Notes under the pieces: model-generated
The model's database searches: none
Seen by the model: the letters and a program-made list of their open reading frames with translations, nothing else
What the model was told of the DNA's origin: nothing
Shown: positions 55,998 through 64,000 of the stretch, one piece after another
Numbering within the stretch: the first letter of the stretch is position 1
How the letters are laid out: each line of letters begins with the position of its first letter
Program-made: the position numbers and the translations under genes
Assembly: GCF_001295265.1 (NCBI RefSeq)
Contig: NZ_LJOD01000015.1
Location: forward strand, 1 to 64,000
Length of the DNA: 64,000 nucleotides
DNA from: Chryseobacterium indologenes
Lineage (GTDB): Bacteria; Bacteroidota; Bacteroidia; Flavobacteriales; Weeksellaceae
Reading direction: 5' to 3'

Positions 55998-58900
55998 TTA
56001 AAAAGTCATTCCGATTCCGGCTGAAATTCTTCCTCCGTCTGAACCGTAGAAGTAATTAAGTCTTGCCGAAAGCATTTCTACCACACTCATCCAGAAACCT
56101 GCCCCAACAGACTGATGCCATTTGGTGGAGTTTTCATTATCATTCCATACACGTCCGATATCATATCCGATTAATACACCCATATTGGCCGGAACAATGT
56201 TGTTTCTTACTCTTCCGAAATCCCATCGTACTTCAGAATTGTTGGTAAAGTATGACCTTCCTGAAAACCTGTCGTTTCTGAAGGCTCTCATTCCGTTATT
56301 TCCTCCGATGCTTGCTGCCTGATAGAACTCAAAATTAGTATTGTTGATCCACATCACATTGCTGGAATTGGCAAAAACAAAATTTCCTTTTTTATCAATT
56401 CTGTGGTCAATCGTCAGCGTTCCGTTCAGAGTAACGAAATTCTTTTCAAAGTTGGAAGTATTGGCTTTCCAGTCTGCATTCACTAAAAATTCCAGCCCTA
56501 AGGTAGGGAAAGCATTGTTATCCATGTTTTTGTAGCTGAATGTATAATTGGCTCCTGCAAACTGCTGGCTTTTGAATACATCCGGGCGTACATCCGGCGA
56601 CTGGTCTACAAAACGGTTCCCTTTCCGCTGCACTTTATTATCTTCGAAAGTAAGCTGGAACTGATGCTGAAGATTCATCCAGCTTTTTTTGGAAATGGAA
56701 GGGGCAAAATTGAATCTGGATATTCTGGCCCGGTTATATTCTCTTTCCGTATTTTCTTTGTCATAGGGGCTTTCATTAGACAGGCCAAAAAAGTTTCTGG
56801 AAAATTTTGGGGTAGTGTAACCGGCATCAATATTGAAGTCCCATCCGGAAATCGCTTTTTTAAAGATCCCTTTATATACAAGGTTGAATCCTGCAGTAGC
56901 CGTGTAGAAATTAGCTTTCAGGCTGTGTTTTTGTGTATACGGGTCGCGGATGAAATTATTAACGGTATAATTGGCCAGAAATCCGATAATCACACCATCA
57001 TCAGGATTATAGTCCGCATTGGGATATCCTGCAAAATAATTGAATTTGGGATGCTTGTAATTATACGTATTGATGTCATAATCATCCGAAATATTTTTTG
57101 TGGCTGATCCCGTGTTATAGGTGTTTTTCTGGGATTTGAAATCATAGATTTTCACTTTGCTTCCGTCCGCAACGTTATATACATCGTGGTTGTAGCCTCC
57201 TATCAGCCTGATGGTCATTTTAGGCTTACCTTCTCCTGAAACCTCGTAAATATCATCATCTTCCAGCCCGTAGATCCAGAGTTCCTTTGTTTTGGAATCA
57301 TCATAGGTCTTTTCGAAAACCAGTTCAGGATTTTCTTTATTCTTATCTAATTTGTATTGTTTTACATTAACGGAGTTACCGGTTTTTGTGACAACAAATT
57401 TATCAGGATTCACGGTTCCGGCCAGCGGAACTTTTTTCTGAAGAACGTCATAATACAGGGAAGCATAGTTCTGGAGCTTTGTTTTCCGTATTTTCAGCTT
57501 GCTCCGAATATCGGCAATCGTTTCGTCTTTTACCTCTTTCGGAAGATTAGTGAAAGCGTCGTCAATATCGGCATCCGTAAGATGATCCTGGATGTATTTG
57601 GCCTGAGCGATCCATTCTTCCTGTGTGGAACCTTTCAGGAAAACCAGATCTAGCGGATAAGGCTCCATATTCATCCATTTTACATTTTTTATATCATCCT
57701 TGAAAGTTTTCATATGCCGGATAGCCGGAACATTCATAATGATTCTGAATGCGGCCCCGTCATATTTGCTGAAAGCCTGGTCTCTGTCTTTCGGAATGGG
57801 TTTGTATACCACTTTATCTCCATCCTGGTATTCTGCCCATTTCCACTGATCAGAATGCCTGTCCCAGTCGCCGATCAGCATATCAAAGATTCTTGCTCTG
57901 ATATAGGATTCGCGGTCTACGGAATACTTATAATTTTTAGTGAAATTTTTCAGAACATCATCTGTAGAAACAATGTCTTTGGCATTATCCAGTGAAGCAA
58001 GGGTTTTAGGATCGGAAGAGAAACGTTCTTCAATCATGTACATTTCATCTCCGTAGTTTTTATTGTATTCTCCCAGAGTATACTGCTTCGGAATGTAATA
58101 TAATTTCGGATTGCTGTGGAAGATTCCCACCTTATCAGCCATATTTCCTACAGAGAAAGGAGTAAAAGGATGATTGGTGGTATAAAAATCCAGCAGAAAC
58201 TTCTCCGGAAATGTATTGTTCAGCTCATTTCCGAAAGTACTTTTTTTGAAGGCCATATTATTCAGAAAGCGAACGGCACTTTTCTTCACTCCCCTCATTA
58301 CAAATTCCTGACCGTCTGCTGCCTTAAGCCTTAAGCTGTTGGACTGGTTTCCTCCTCCTTCACGGAAAGGGGTAAAGCCTCCGTTCAACGTAGCAAGATC
58401 AGCCGTAGGAGCTTCGATAGGGATTCCGTAATAGTTTCTGTAGTGTTCACCCCAAAGCCAGCGATATACTTTTCCTTTTTGGGTCAGCTCAACAGGGTAG
58501 ACTGTTGATGAAACAGTTCCGGGAAAAGTACGTGGATAGTTATTGACAAATACATCCGGTTTTGAAATCACGGAAATATGGGTAAGCTTTTTAAGGCTGT
58601 TGTTTTGGGTTGAAAAATATTCAACATCAGTGCTTTGGTCTTTTCTGATATTCAGTACTGCAAAACCGCTGCCACCGTAAGAGAAATCGGTCTGCCGGGC
58701 AATGGTGGAAGGATCTGTTTTGGAACCTGCACCGCTGATAATCTGCCTGATGTTCCGGTCTTCATGATACTGAAGGTTATGATCATGCCCGGACACGAAA
58801 ATAATATTCTCTTTATCCTGAACAATACTTTTTAAACGGTTGGCCAGATCGGCATAATGCTGATTATTGAGATCTTCAGGACTGGCACCGGAAGAACTTC

Positions 58901-59714
58901 TCAGAATATTAATAAGGCTTGCCACACCGGGAACAGGAACTTTGCTTTTCAACGGAAAAAGGTGGGATTTTGCTGAATTGAATCCGGCATGCGTGCCACT
59001 GCTGATGATGGGATGGTGCAGAGCTACAATGATTCTCTTATCCTGATTTTTAGTGACTAAATCTTTAAATTCTGTAAAAAAGTCTTCACGAGTTTTGATG
59101 GTGCAGCCTTTGTTTATACCCGGATAATTATCCCAGTTGGCGAGTGCCCATTCTGTATCAATGACAATCAGCTTGATGTCTTTGGAAAGGTTTACATCAT
59201 CAATGGGACAGGAATTTTTCGGGAGAAAAGCTTTTTTGTCGTTGAAATAGTTTTTCACGAAATCTTCCTGTGCTTTTAAACCTCCCAAACCGTTGTACCA
59301 GTCATGGTTTCCCGGTATAACCAGTGTTTTTCCTTTAAAATTTCTGGTGATAGCTAGCTGATTTTCCAGCTTCTGTCTGGCCAAAGCATAGTCTTTGTCT
59401 GTTTCTTTGGGCATTCCGTTGGGATAGATATTATCTCCCAGGAAGATCAGCATTGAATTGCTGTCTGCAGAATCAAGCTTGTTTTTTAGAAGACCAAGGG
59501 TCTGCTGTGCCTGAATTTCATCTGCATTTCCTGCATCGCCAATCAGGAAAACTTTAAAATCATTTTCAGATTTTATATCAGAATTTTTTACTTCAAATAA
59601 GTTTTTACCCTTTTTTACGTTATAGGTTGCGCAGGAATAAAGAACTCCGGCAGACAATACTGCTCTAAAGGCAATAGAAGTATTTTTTAGATGAGTTTTA
59701 AAGGATAAATTCAT
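55998..59714 (-). CDS. lipoprotein fusing phosphoesterase, kinase-like and outer-membrane barrel domains
   Basis: This 1238-residue protein has a leader with lipobox LYSC (Cys28). Residues about 55-360 are a calcineurin-like phosphoesterase: LIGDAGN, FLGDNIYPNG (Asp94), PGNHDW (135-139), ALHHP (His233, His234) and SGHDHN (309-313). Residues about 410-760 are a different domain. It has EFVMRGVKKSAVRF (471-484), EMYMIEERF (557-565), MLIGDWDRHSDQWKW (612-626) and PIPKDRDQAF (639-648), the order seen in CotH-type kinases (DxDRHxxN/QW, then PxDxD.AF). The C-terminal 340 residues are strand-rich and end DGGRISAGIGMTF, as in Omp85/D15-like barrels. A surface-exposed enzyme anchored in the outer membrane is the simplest reading. 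The kinase resemblance is by motif only. Confidence 0.85.
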   Translation of the reverse strand: MNLSFKTHLKNTSIAFRAVLSAGVLYSCATYNVKKGKNLFEVKNSDIKSENDFKVFLIGDAGNADEIQAQQTLGLLKNKLDSADSNSMLIFLGDNIYPNGMPKETDKDYALARQKLENQLAITRNFKGKTLVIPGNHDWYNGLGGLKAQEDFVKNYFNDKKAFLPKNSCPIDDVNLSKDIKLIVIDTEWALANWDNYPGINKGCTIKTREDFFTEFKDLVTKNQDKRIIVALHHPIISSGTHAGFNSAKSHLFPLKSKVPVPGVASLINILRSSSGASPEDLNNQHYADLANRLKSIVQDKENIIFVSGHDHNLQYHEDRNIRQIISGAGSKTDPSTIARQTDFSYGGSGFAVLNIRKDQSTDVEYFSTQNNSLKKLTHISVISKPDVFVNNYPRTFPGTVSSTVYPVELTQKGKVYRWLWGEHYRNYYGIPIEAPTADLATLNGGFTPFREGGGNQSNSLRLKAADGQEFVMRGVKKSAVRFLNNMAFKKSTFGNELNNTFPEKFLLDFYTTNHPFTPFSVGNMADKVGIFHSNPKLYYIPKQYTLGEYNKNYGDEMYMIEERFSSDPKTLASLDNAKDIVSTDDVLKNFTKNYKYSVDRESYIRARIFDMLIGDWDRHSDQWKWAEYQDGDKVVYKPIPKDRDQAFSKYDGAAFRIIMNVPAIRHMKTFKDDIKNVKWMNMEPYPLDLVFLKGSTQEEWIAQAKYIQDHLTDADIDDAFTNLPKEVKDETIADIRSKLKIRKTKLQNYASLYYDVLQKKVPLAGTVNPDKFVVTKTGNSVNVKQYKLDKNKENPELVFEKTYDDSKTKELWIYGLEDDDIYEVSGEGKPKMTIRLIGGYNHDVYNVADGSKVKIYDFKSQKNTYNTGSATKNISDDYDINTYNYKHPKFNYFAGYPNADYNPDDGVIIGFLANYTVNNFIRDPYTQKHSLKANFYTATAGFNLVYKGIFKKAISGWDFNIDAGYTTPKFSRNFFGLSNESPYDKENTEREYNRARISRFNFAPSISKKSWMNLQHQFQLTFEDNKVQRKGNRFVDQSPDVRPDVFKSQQFAGANYTFSYKNMDNNAFPTLGLEFLVNADWKANTSNFEKNFVTLNGTLTIDHRIDKKGNFVFANSSNVMWINNTNFEFYQAASIGGNNGMRAFRNDRFSGRSYFTNNSEVRWDFGRVRNNIVPANMGVLIGYDIGRVWNDNENSTKWHQSVGAGFWMSVVEMLSARLNYFYGSDGGRISAGIGMTF

Positions 59715-59740
59715 AAATTTACATTAACAAAAATTCAGGG

Positions 59741-60907
59741 ATGAGTATTTTACACAAAGCCAAAGATTATGTTGAAATCTTATTCAAAGATAAGTTATCT
59801 TCTGTATACTTTTATCATAATTTTATTCATACCACTTATACGGTCAATAAGGCTGAAGAGATCATGAAGCATACCCCGGTTTCCGGAGAAGACCAGGAAA
59901 AGGTGCTTTTAGCCCTCTGGTTTCATGATACCGGTTACATAGAATGTGCCCAGAATCATGAGGAAAGAGGTGTTGAAATTCTGAAAGATTTTTTAAAGAA
60001 AGAGAATTATCCTGAGAGTTATGTAAATGACGTCTCTCAGCTGATTCTCGCAACAAAAATTACTCATGAGCCACAGAATCTCCTGGAAGAAATTGCAAAA
60101 GATGCTGACTGCAGCCACTTTGCAAGCCATGATTACAGCGATATTTCCGACTGCCTGAGAAAAGAATGGGAACTGACGAATGTAAGATGCTTTTCCAATG
60201 AAGAATGGAATGCAGGAAATCTTGATATGCTTAAAAATAAACATCATTATTATACGGAATACGCCAGGGAAAACTGGGATCCTTTGAAGAAAAAAAATAT
60301 TAAGAAAATAGAGAAAAAGCTGGAAAAGGAAGAAGATAAAAAAGAGAGTTCCGAACCCAAAAAAGAAAAGGAACCTAAATCGGACCGAAGCGTGGATACC
60401 CTGTTCAGGGTAACTCTGAATAACCATACCCGTTTGAGTGATATTGCAGACAGCAAAGCAAATATCCTTCTTTCCGTAAACGCAATCATTATTTCTGTGT
60501 GCCTTTCTGTACTGGTTCCTAAGCTGGATACTCCCAAAAACTCTCACCTGATCATCCCGAGCTTTATCCTTCTGCTATCCAGTGTGCTCACGATTATATT
60601 TGCGATTTTATCCACAAAACCGAATGTGACGAAAACCGTATTTACCGCTCAGGATATTAAAGAAAGAAAGGTAAACCTTCTGTTTTTCGGGAATTTTCAC
60701 CAGATGCTTTTCAATGATTATCATGATGCGATGAGAGACCTGATCAAAGATCGTGACTATATTTATGATTCTATGGTAAAAGATCTTTACTTCCTCGGAA
60801 AAGTTCTGGACAGGAAATACAAGCTTCTTTCTATTACCTATAAAATCTTTATGGCCGGAATTATTATCTCTGTGCTTTCTTTTGGGTATGCATTTATTAC
60901 GCTATGA
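59741..60907 (+). CDS. HD phosphohydrolase fused to Pycsar-effector-like (PycTM) membrane domain
   Basis: This 388-residue protein has two parts. Residues 1-165 form an HD-type metal phosphohydrolase: a first His in FIHTTYTV (His30), the doublet FHDTGY (His62, Asp63), NHEERG (His73), and a later Asp in KDADCSH (Asp121 or 123). A charged linker (about 180-215, Lys/Glu-rich) leads to NNHTRLSDIADSKANILLSVNA, the signature (ADxKAxxLL) of the PycTM effector domain, with spans at about 242-260, 270-291 and 364-385. PycTM effectors sense cyclic nucleotides and damage the membrane in Pycsar anti-phage defence. No cyclase gene is nearby. Such HD-PycTM fusions are found in many Flavobacteria; their role is unproven. 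A TAAATTTA box (59714-59721) could be the promoter. Confidence 0.85.
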   Translation: MSILHKAKDYVEILFKDKLSSVYFYHNFIHTTYTVNKAEEIMKHTPVSGEDQEKVLLALWFHDTGYIECAQNHEERGVEILKDFLKKENYPESYVNDVSQLILATKITHEPQNLLEEIAKDADCSHFASHDYSDISDCLRKEWELTNVRCFSNEEWNAGNLDMLKNKHHYYTEYARENWDPLKKKNIKKIEKKLEKEEDKKESSEPKKEKEPKSDRSVDTLFRVTLNNHTRLSDIADSKANILLSVNAIIISVCLSVLVPKLDTPKNSHLIIPSFILLLSSVLTIIFAILSTKPNVTKTVFTAQDIKERKVNLLFFGNFHQMLFNDYHDAMRDLIKDRDYIYDSMVKDLYFLGKVLDRKYKLLSITYKIFMAGIIISVLSFGYAFITL

Positions 60908-61064
60908 TGAAGTAAAAATTTTATCTGTTTTTTATCTGAGTAGCTATCTTTCACTTCTGCCAGCATATATTTGCCTATTAATATGTATGTGGTGGTAGAG
61001 GATTGAGAAAGTGAGAGTAATTGGTCTGATTTTATTTTATTCATTCGTTTGTGAATTTTTTTTA

Positions 61065-61072
61065 TATATTTA
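61065..61072 (+). promoter_or_regulatory. -7-like box TATATTTA before the JAMM lipoprotein gene
   Basis: It resembles TAnnTTTG with the last base changed and lies 22 bases before the ATG at 61095; TTTG at 61048-61051 is the only nearby -33 candidate, but the spacing (13) is short. Confidence 0.35.
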
Positions 61073-61094
61073 ACTCACTAAAAAACGAAAACGA

Positions 61095-62468
61095 ATGAGA
61101 AAAAAATAAAACCTCATCAGGCTTTTTGTGGTTACTCTGGCCATGTTCTCTCTCTGTTCCTGTATTCGTGAGGACCTTCTTCAACCCGATAAAACCAAAG
61201 GAATATCATCGCAGGATGTCACTGCTGCAAAATATGCTTCGAAAAGCTTATGGCAGGAAGATGATGTATATATTGGAAAAGTACAGCAGATATTCTTAAA
61301 GGCTGCTAACCTGGAAAAGGTAAAAGAAACTTATGGCGAGCTGTACTGGAATTATTCGATGAGTTTCGGTCAGTTTGGTGAAAAGTATCTGCTGGTTCCT
61401 GTAGTGAAAAAAGACAAAGTTCTTCTTTTGATGGAGGCTGTAAGAAAAGGTAACAGAGTGTATTTCTATGAAAAAAATGATGCTGATCTTATAAATTTTT
61501 TCCAACACGTACTTTATTCTAATATCATCAGTTACAGTGAAGTAATAGACGGAGCAGCCGCTAAATCAAAATACGTATGCTCTACCAGGACCATTGTAAT
61601 AGGCTGTCTGAATGGGCAAACGGATTGTGAACCGGTGAGCTATTCACAGATGGTCTGCGAATGGAAGGAAGGCGGAGGAGGTCCTCCTCCTAAGAGTTTT
61701 GATCCGCTTGGCGACCCGTTTAGCGGTGGAGGCGGAGGCGGTGGAAGCAGTGATGACGGCTATGAATATCCTGATCCACCAGAAGATCCATGCGAGAAGA
61801 ATAAACAGATTATTACTAGCCCGGGGATACAGAATAAAATAAAAGATGTAAGAGAGAAAGCTGACAGTAAAGGCAGATAGGAGTTTGGGTTTAAGGTGAA
61901 TGCTGATGGTACTTCAACTGAAGTAACACAGGGGCCTGTAAAAGGAGAATGGGAGGTCGGAAGCTTAGCGGGGATTAAAGGTTTTTATCACTCACATCCA
62001 GATGTAGGAATCCAGATTTTTTCTCCTAATGATATACAATCATTTTTCAGAACTATTGTGACTTCAGGGACCCCTTCCACAGTAGGTGATATTTTTATCG
62101 GAGTAATAGGTGCTAAACCATGTAGCATCTGCCAAGGAGGTAAAAGATATTTTCATTATATGATCCGCTATGAGGGTTCAATAGCGGATGCCGGAACGAT
62201 TACTTTTACGGATTATGATATAAAAACAATAATAGAAGATTATCAAAATAGAGAAAATGAACTAACTTCACTAACTGGATCTCCATATTCAGATGACGCT
62301 GGAGTTTCACTAAACTATAAAGGATTAGAAAAACTTTTTTTTGAAACTTTAGATAAAATGAATATAGATAAGACAAAAGTAGTATTGCAAAGAGTAGATG
62401 ACGACGGAACTATTAATTCAATTACACTTAACAACGATGGATCTACCACGTCAAATCCTTGCCCTTAA
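61095..62468 (+). pseudogene. JAMM-motif lipoprotein gene with two in-frame stop codons
   Basis: One frame from ATG 61095 to 62468 codes for a 457-residue protein, except for TAA at codon 5 (61107-61109) and TAG at codon 262 (61878-61880). Before and after each stop the reading continues in the same frame. It gives MRKK-stop-NLIRLFVV...FSLCSC (lipobox Cys23), and later KADSKGR-stop-EFGFKVNADGT. The central part has a Gly/Pro/Asp-rich linker (GGGGGGGSSDDG). The C-terminal part has GFYHSHP then FSPND: His299, His301, Ser310 and Asp313 match the JAB/MPN metalloprotease pattern HxHx11D with SxxD. Two independent nonsense changes suggest a decaying gene; the downstream piece could also restart at 61896. 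Confidence 0.8.
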
Positions 62469-62488
62469 CTTTAATAAATATTGCTATT

Positions 62489-63061
62489 ATGAAAATATTA
62501 ACTTTTAAGATAGCCTTTTTTGTAATTCTTATAAATGTTATTTCTTGTAAAGCCCAGCAGGTGTATCCTTTAAACACCTTTATGGAAAATATTCCAGAAG
62601 GAGGATATGTAAAAGATTTGAATAATGAATTGGAACCCTATATTGGAGTATATAAAGCTGTTGATCAAGGAAATGAAATTACTTTATTTATTACGAAAGA
62701 AGAAAATAGACTTACAAAACGAGTAAATAAAAAATTTTATAGAGATGCATTGATTGTAAAGTTTATTATTAAGAATTCTTCCGGACAGATTTTACAGGAT
62801 ACTCAAAATGGAATTACTTCTTTAAATAATATTCATAGTCTGGGTACTAATCCGAATCTTGGAGCTGTAATCTTGTATTATGAAGGAACTAATTGTGGAA
62901 TCGGCTGGGGAAAGATTATTTTGAAAAAACTTAATATGACCCAGTTTTCCTGGACATATAGTTTTAATGGATCTGTAATCACCAATGAAAATTGCTCCGG
63001 TAATCCAGATAAAACGATATATCTTCCGGACACAGATGGTTTAATTTTTACCAAACAATAG
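62489..63061 (+). CDS. DUF6705 family lipoprotein
   Basis: This 190-residue protein matches DUF6705, a family expanded in Chryseobacterium: after the leader comes QQVYPLNTFMENIPEGGYVKDL, then ELEPYIGVYKAV, ITLFITKEE, and the end IYLPDTDGLIFTKQ. The leader has lipobox VISC (Cys19). The start at 62489 is chosen because it gives the standard leader; an earlier in-frame ATG at 62459 overlaps the gene before. Function is unknown. It is followed directly (TAGTG overlap) by the remnant of a second DUF6705 copy. Confidence 0.85.
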   Translation: MKILTFKIAFFVILINVISCKAQQVYPLNTFMENIPEGGYVKDLNNELEPYIGVYKAVDQGNEITLFITKEENRLTKRVNKKFYRDALIVKFIIKNSSGQILQDTQNGITSLNNIHSLGTNPNLGAVILYYEGTNCGIGWGKIILKKLNMTQFSWTYSFNGSVITNENCSGNPDKTIYLPDTDGLIFTKQ

Positions 63062-63139
63062 TGAATAAGTTATTATTTTTAGGAGCATTATTTGCTCTGG
63101 TTTCTTCCCGATCTAGAAGATTTAATCTTTACCCAATAA
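63061..63139 (+). pseudogene. internally deleted DUF6705 remnant
   Basis: Starting with GTG at 63061, the reading NKLLFLGALFALVSS is a typical leader for this family. One frame over, from 63104, the sequence reads LPDLEDLIFTQ-stop, which matches the end of the complete DUF6705 gene just upstream (LPDTDGLIFTKQ-stop). So the first and last dozen codons of a copy remain, joined near 63103-63106 with the middle (about 160 codons) lost. It is not a working gene; the small in-frame product would end at 63153. Confidence 0.65.
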
Positions 63140-63204
63140 TGACATATGAATAAATAACAGTAGTAATTATAAAACGGCTACAATAATTTCAGCAGAACCT
63201 AATT

Positions 63205-64000
63205 ATGAAATCTTTATTATTTTTTTTTATTCTTTCATCTGCCTTACTACACGCTCAAATTATTAAAGATTCAATTTTAGGAAAACCTAAATTTGTAAAA
63301 GAGTTCGTCATTTTTCTAAATGATTCCGGACCGTATACTTTTATGAAAGGGGATGATGAATATGGTCACTCCATTATTAAAACCCCTCATAACCTAAGAA
63401 AAAGTATGAGGGATACGTGGTTTGAGACCTATTTTTGCAGATATATAAATAATGAAACCTATTATGATAAAAACAGAAATATTATAAAGGAAACATGGTA
63501 TTACAAGTCGGGAGAAATTGTTGATGATTATGTTTATACATTTGATCATTCAAACAGATTAATTACAGAAATATCTAAAAACAAATATTCCGAAAGGAAG
63601 TCTAAATACTGGTATGAGGAAAACAGTAAAACGGCAGCATTTAAAGAAAATTCTTATCAATGGAAAGATGAACCTGCAAGAAGATATTTGAATAAGACTG
63701 AAAACTATGAACCTTTAATTGTAACGAAGTTTGACACTCTTACAAAGACAGACAGCATTTTTGCCGTGACAAATAATATTTGGAAAGCAACAGGAAAGGG
63801 ATCTTTTATGAGAAGCGCAGACTCTGTTTATCATAAGAGATTGAGTAGAGTCAAAATTTATGATAACGAATACAGGGTTATTGAAGAAAATTTTTTCAAC
63901 TATGAAGGTGATCTTCAAAACAAAATATATTCAATGGGACAATTTCAATATCAATATGATGCATCTGGAAATATTATAAAAAAAACGTTATTAAAAGAAG
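63205..64000 (+). CDS. secreted YD-repeat-like protein (partial, runs off the window)
   Basis: An open frame starts at 63205 and has no stop before the window end (265 codons). It has a signal peptide (MKSLLFFFILSSALLHAQ). The body has repeated strand-turn units with aromatic-Asp-x-x-Gly/Asn turns: YTFDHSNRLITEI, VKIYDNEYRVIEENFF, FQYQYDASGNIIKKT. These resemble RHS/YD repeats, although weaker and more widely spaced. No toxin or sorting domain can be judged because the end is missing. It lies 65 bases after the DUF6705 remnant. Confidence 0.75.
   Translation, partial: MKSLLFFFILSSALLHAQIIKDSILGKPKFVKEFVIFLNDSGPYTFMKGDDEYGHSIIKTPHNLRKSMRDTWFETYFCRYINNETYYDKNRNIIKETWYYKSGEIVDDYVYTFDHSNRLITEISKNKYSERKSKYWYEENSKTAAFKENSYQWKDEPARRYLNKTENYEPLIVTKFDTLTKTDSIFAVTNNIWKATGKGSFMRSADSVYHKRLSRVKIYDNEYRVIEENFFNYEGDLQNKIYSMGQFQYQYDASGNIIKKTLLKE

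Noticed and set aside
59741..60907. A complete Pycsar operon
   Set aside because: Only the effector-like domain is present. I find no cyclase gene within the window, so I do not call it a defence system.
61128..61880. Separate 250-residue protein starting with GTG at 61128
   Set aside because: It is the middle of a longer frame interrupted by stop codons; the true leader starts at 61095 and the frame continues after 61880.
1..64000. tRNA genes, insertion sequences with transposase, prophage, or replication origin
   Set aside because: I scanned for tRNA cloverleaf signatures, transposase motifs, integrase motifs and DnaA-box clusters by eye and saw none; a tRNAscan or ISfinder search would be needed to be sure.

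Overview
The window is chromosomal DNA from a low-GC member of Flavobacteriia, most likely Chryseobacterium or a close relative (Weeksellaceae). The basis is TAnnTTTG -7 promoter boxes before many genes, almost no Shine-Dalgarno sites, many secreted proteins with leaders ending in ...AQ or ...SQ, PorP/SprF and PorV/PorQ outer-membrane proteins, and small families (DUF6705, DUF5606, DUF3822) typical of this group. The genus is inferred from recall; no search was run.

Layout. Bases 1-30 are the 3' end of a 5S rRNA gene followed by its terminator, so an rRNA operon ends here. From 0.5 to 9.5 kb come an acyl-CoA carboxyltransferase, a candidate small RNA, an EamA transporter with a PorV-like barrel, a tandem pair of secreted paralogues, and uvrC. 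From 9.6 to 21 kb come hutH, DUF2059, GNAT, an S8 lipoprotein protease, a DODA dioxygenase, YceI, an S9 dipeptidyl peptidase and a luciferase-like oxidoreductase. From 21 to 36 kb come sbcDC, VF530, a SlyD-like FKBP, a secreted-protein/YchJ operon, an M3 peptidase, a DUF2807 lipoprotein, a Kef-type antiporter with its flavoprotein partner, and a LemA/TPM operon. From 36 to 54 kb lies a dense housekeeping block: folA, a TRIC channel, coaD, ddl, a PASTA protein, an RluA synthase, PorP, hemW, murI, rsmD, DUF3822, Smr, a serine hydrolase, archaemetzincin, SixA, ruvX, def, DUF5606 and mazG. From 54 to 64 kb the content becomes accessory.

The most unusual region is the right end. A 1238-residue lipoprotein joins a calcineurin-like phosphoesterase, a middle domain with CotH-kinase-like motifs, and an outer-membrane beta-barrel. 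It is divergent, over only 26 bp, from an HD phosphohydrolase fused to a Pycsar-effector-like (PycTM) membrane domain. Next is a JAMM-motif lipoprotein gene carrying two in-frame stop codons, then a DUF6705 gene, the internally deleted remnant of a second DUF6705 copy, and a secreted YD-repeat-like gene that runs off the window.

Several intergenic regions hold repeats: heptamer-period mini-arrays of at least three sequence types near folA, the TRIC gene and coaD; a 65-bp dispersed element present twice, 42 kb apart; and a MITE-like 171-bp AT-rich element. Gene starts were set with promoter boxes and signal peptides, which moved many of them inward from the longest open frame.
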